NCBI GenBank assembly: GCA_017508975.1
Contig: JAFWQU010000009.1
Location: forward strand, 1 to 49,076
Length of the DNA: 49,076 nucleotides
Direction of reading: 5' to 3'
DNA from: Clostridia bacterium
Lineage (GTDB): Bacteria > Bacillota > Clostridia > Christensenellales > Aristaeellaceae
In this document: in pieces, positions 47,367 to 49,076 of the stretch
How positions within the stretch are numbered: the stretch's first letter is position 1
How the letters are laid out: each line of letters starts with the position of its first letter
Notes under the pieces: generated by a model
Told to the model about the DNA's origin: nothing
The model's input: the letters and a program-made list of their open reading frames with translations, nothing else
The model's database searches: none
Made by a program: the position numbers and the translations under genes

Positions 47367-48863
47367 ATGATCACCAACGACAAGGGCATCGTGGATTTGA
47401 AGCACTTTATCCTCCGGGAGGTCTGCCGCCTGGCCTGGGAGGACCGGCTGAACACGGAGGAGACCGAGAAGATCGTCTACCAGGTCAGCCCGGGCCCCAA
47501 GCCGCAGTACCGCTGCTGCGTGTATAAGGAGCGGGAGATCCTGCGCGGGCGGGTGCGCCTGGCCATGGGGCAGGTGCCGGAGCCCGGCCATGAATCGGAC
47601 AATGTGGTGCAGGTCATCCCCGCGGCCTGCGACGACTGCCCGATCCAGGACTATTTCGTGACCGATATCTGCCGCTTCTGCCTCGGCAAGGCCTGCCTGA
47701 ACGCCTGCAACTTCGGGGCAATCTCCCGCGGGGACAACAAGATGCGCATCGACCCCAACAAGTGCAAATCCTGCGGCCTGTGCGCGAAATCCTGTCCCTA
47801 CGGGGCGATCATCCACCAGGCGCGGCCCTGCAAGAAGGCCTGTCCGGTAGGCGCGATTTTCTACAACGACGCGGGCGTCTGCCAGATCGACGAGAGCAAG
47901 TGCATCCACTGCGGACACTGCATCCACAGCTGCCCCTTCGGCGCCATCGGCTCAAAGATCTACGCCGTGGACATCATCCGGGCCATCAAGGAAGGCAAGC
48001 GCGTGGTCGCGATGTGCGCCCCGGCCACCGAGGGACAGTTCGGCAACCGGGTCGGCATGGCCGCCATCCGCGCCGCGCTGAAGAAGTACGGCTTCGCGGA
48101 CATGGTGGAGGTGGGCCTCGGCGGGGACATGACCGCCGCCTATGAGGCGCTGGAGTGGATCGAGGCGCGAAAAGAGGGCCGGAAGATGACCACGTCCTGC
48201 TGCCCCGCGTTCATCTCCATGCTGCACCATCACTTCCCCAAGCTCTACGAGGAGAACAAGTCCGCCACGGTCTCGCCGATGGTGGCGGTGTCCCGGTACC
48301 TGAAGTCCGTCGACCCGGAGTGCGTGACCGTGTTCATCGGCCCCTGCATCGCCAAGAAGGGGGAGACCATGAATCCCCTGATCAAGGACAGCGCCGATTA
48401 CGCGCTGACCTACGGCGAGATGGTCGCCATGCTGGACGCGCGGGAGATTCCCATCGAGCCGGTGGAGGAGGAGTACCAGGAGTCCTCCCTGTACGGCAAG
48501 CGCTTCGCGGGCAGTGGCGGCGTGGCCGCGGCGGTGATCGAAGCCATGAAGGAGATGGGGGAGGACACCGACGGCATCCGGCTGATGACCTGCGCCGGAG
48601 GTGAGGAGTGCAAGAAGGCCATGATGCTGCTGAAGGCGGGCAAGCTGGACGCCGACTTTGTGGAGGGCATGATCTGCCCCGGCGGCTGCGTCGGCGGTCC
48701 CTCCAAGCACCAGGCGGAGGGACTGGTCATCAAAGCCCGCGGCGATCTGCTGGCGCAGGCCGACGACCGGAAGATCCTGGACAATCTGAAGAACTACCCC
48801 ATGGATCAGTTCTCCATGCAGCGGGACGGCAGCCCCAACCCGCATGATCCGCCGCTGCGGTGA
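47367..48863 (+). CDS. Monomeric [FeFe] hydrogenase (ferredoxin type, group B-like)
   Basis: The 498-residue protein begins MITNDKGIVDL; the ATG at 47367 is preferred over 47358, which abuts the AAAGG site. The N-terminal part has several Cys clusters for [4Fe-4S] centres (CDDCPIQDYFVTDICRFCLGKACLNAC, CKSCGLCAKSC, CIHCGHCIHSC). The H-cluster domain has three motifs: L1 TSCCPAF (near 275), L2 FIGPCIAKKGE (near 322) and L3 EGMICPGGCVGGP (near 435). Each carries the expected cysteines, so the active site looks complete. The overall organisation is the group B type found in anaerobic Firmicutes. It would make H2 from reduced ferredoxin or sense it. No maturation genes (HydE/F/G) are nearby. Confidence 0.92.
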   Translation: MITNDKGIVDLKHFILREVCRLAWEDRLNTEETEKIVYQVSPGPKPQYRCCVYKEREILRGRVRLAMGQVPEPGHESDNVVQVIPAACDDCPIQDYFVTDICRFCLGKACLNACNFGAISRGDNKMRIDPNKCKSCGLCAKSCPYGAIIHQARPCKKACPVGAIFYNDAGVCQIDESKCIHCGHCIHSCPFGAIGSKIYAVDIIRAIKEGKRVVAMCAPATEGQFGNRVGMAAIRAALKKYGFADMVEVGLGGDMTAAYEALEWIEARKEGRKMTTSCCPAFISMLHHHFPKLYEENKSATVSPMVAVSRYLKSVDPECVTVFIGPCIAKKGETMNPLIKDSADYALTYGEMVAMLDAREIPIEPVEEEYQESSLYGKRFAGSGGVAAAVIEAMKEMGEDTDGIRLMTCAGGEECKKAMMLLKAGKLDADFVEGMICPGGCVGGPSKHQAEGLVIKARGDLLAQADDRKILDNLKNYPMDQFSMQRDGSPNPHDPPLR

Positions 48864-48910
48864 AAAGAGCAGCACCATATCCGAATAACGATTACAAATA
48901 AGAATAAGTA

Positions 48911-48936
48911 ATACTAATCTCAGCTTAGAATGCTTA
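48911..48936 (-). repeat. Terminal fragment of the dispersed palindromic element (copy m)
   Basis: ATACTAATCTCAGCTTAGAATGCTTA matches the minus-orientation end of copy d (ATACTGATCTCAGCTTAGAAT...). The core and the other end are absent. Confidence 0.7.
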
Positions 48937-48954
48937 TCACATCTTTCCGGATTT

Positions 48955-49076
48955 TTAGGTGACAAGCGCATTGAGCGAAACCGTCAGAGGCGTATTAAGC
49001 TTCTTAAAGAGCTTCTGCTGGCGCGGGATACAATTGGCAACACACCACGAGCCATAGCGTTTGTCGGCTTTTACCA
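48955..49076 (-). CDS. Possible 3' end of a gene running off the window
   Basis: A minus-strand frame open from the edge ends at TAA (48957-48955) and reads VKADKRYGSWCVANCIPRQQ and so on to LNALVT. I do not recognise it. The opposite strand is also open (LGDKRIERNRQRRIKLL), so the coding strand is uncertain. Confidence 0.25.
   Translation of the reverse strand, partial: VKADKRYGSWCVANCIPRQQKLFKKLNTPLTVSLNALVT

Overview
The window is GC-rich (roughly 60% by eye) and reads as chromosomal DNA of an anaerobic Clostridia-type Firmicute. Pointers to this are the strong GGAGG ribosome sites, consensus TTGACA/TATAAT promoters, a ferredoxin-type [FeFe] hydrogenase, a Cna-B-module surface protein, an XRE/DUF2975 regulator pair, a TIGR04076-type protein, an FMN/FAD secreted reductase and two radical-SAM peptide-modification loci. 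I cannot name the genus. No rRNA, tRNA, CRISPR array or complete insertion sequence was seen.

Layout. 1-7.0 kb (+): the 3' part of a giant Cna-B repeat protein, then an exported oligopeptide-type binding protein. 7.2-11.2 kb (-): a locus that looks like a RiPP cluster. In transcription order it holds a SipW-like S26 peptidase, a PqqD-like recognition protein, a radical SAM/SPASM enzyme, a small Cys-containing peptide, a decayed HPr-kinase-like gene, a second small peptide with a GG leader, and a membrane-anchored thioredoxin-fold protein. 11.2-16.7 kb (-): a flavin-fold oxidoreductase, a run of alcohol dehydrogenase, MFS transporter (frameshifted), Gfo/Idh oxidoreductase and GNAT, and an intact HPr-kinase-like gene. 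16.8-20.4 kb (+): a TetR regulator with a coupled TIGR04076 gene, an AAA ATPase, a small unknown, a flavodoxin-like reductase and a VOC protein.

20.7-27.2 kb (-): a tightly overlapping eight-gene operon that I recognise as a His-Xaa-Ser (HXS) system: two HxsD-like proteins, an A24 prepilin-peptidase-like membrane protein, HxsC and HxsB (paired radical SAM enzymes), a secreted MORN-repeat protein, HxsA (the His-Xaa-Ser target) and a secreted S1C serine protease. It follows directly on a three-gene run (27.2-30.1 kb) with two unusual fusions, GNAT-GNAT-nitroreductase and GNAT-HD.

30.2-49.1 kb: a beta-helix protein, methyltransferase, secreted 5'-nucleotidase, KptA, YjcQ-like protein, split PAP2 phosphatase, SH3-type secreted protein, membrane and hypothetical proteins, secreted HEXXH protease, FucO-like dehydrogenase, a secreted flavin reductase behind three phased palindromes, the XRE/DUF2975 pair and the [FeFe] hydrogenase.

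Throughout, a dispersed palindromic element occurs in twelve copies plus one fragment. Full copies are 137 bp, or 155 bp with an 18-bp insertion, and carry inverted ends. It lies only between genes, mostly just 3' of a gene and in that gene's orientation.
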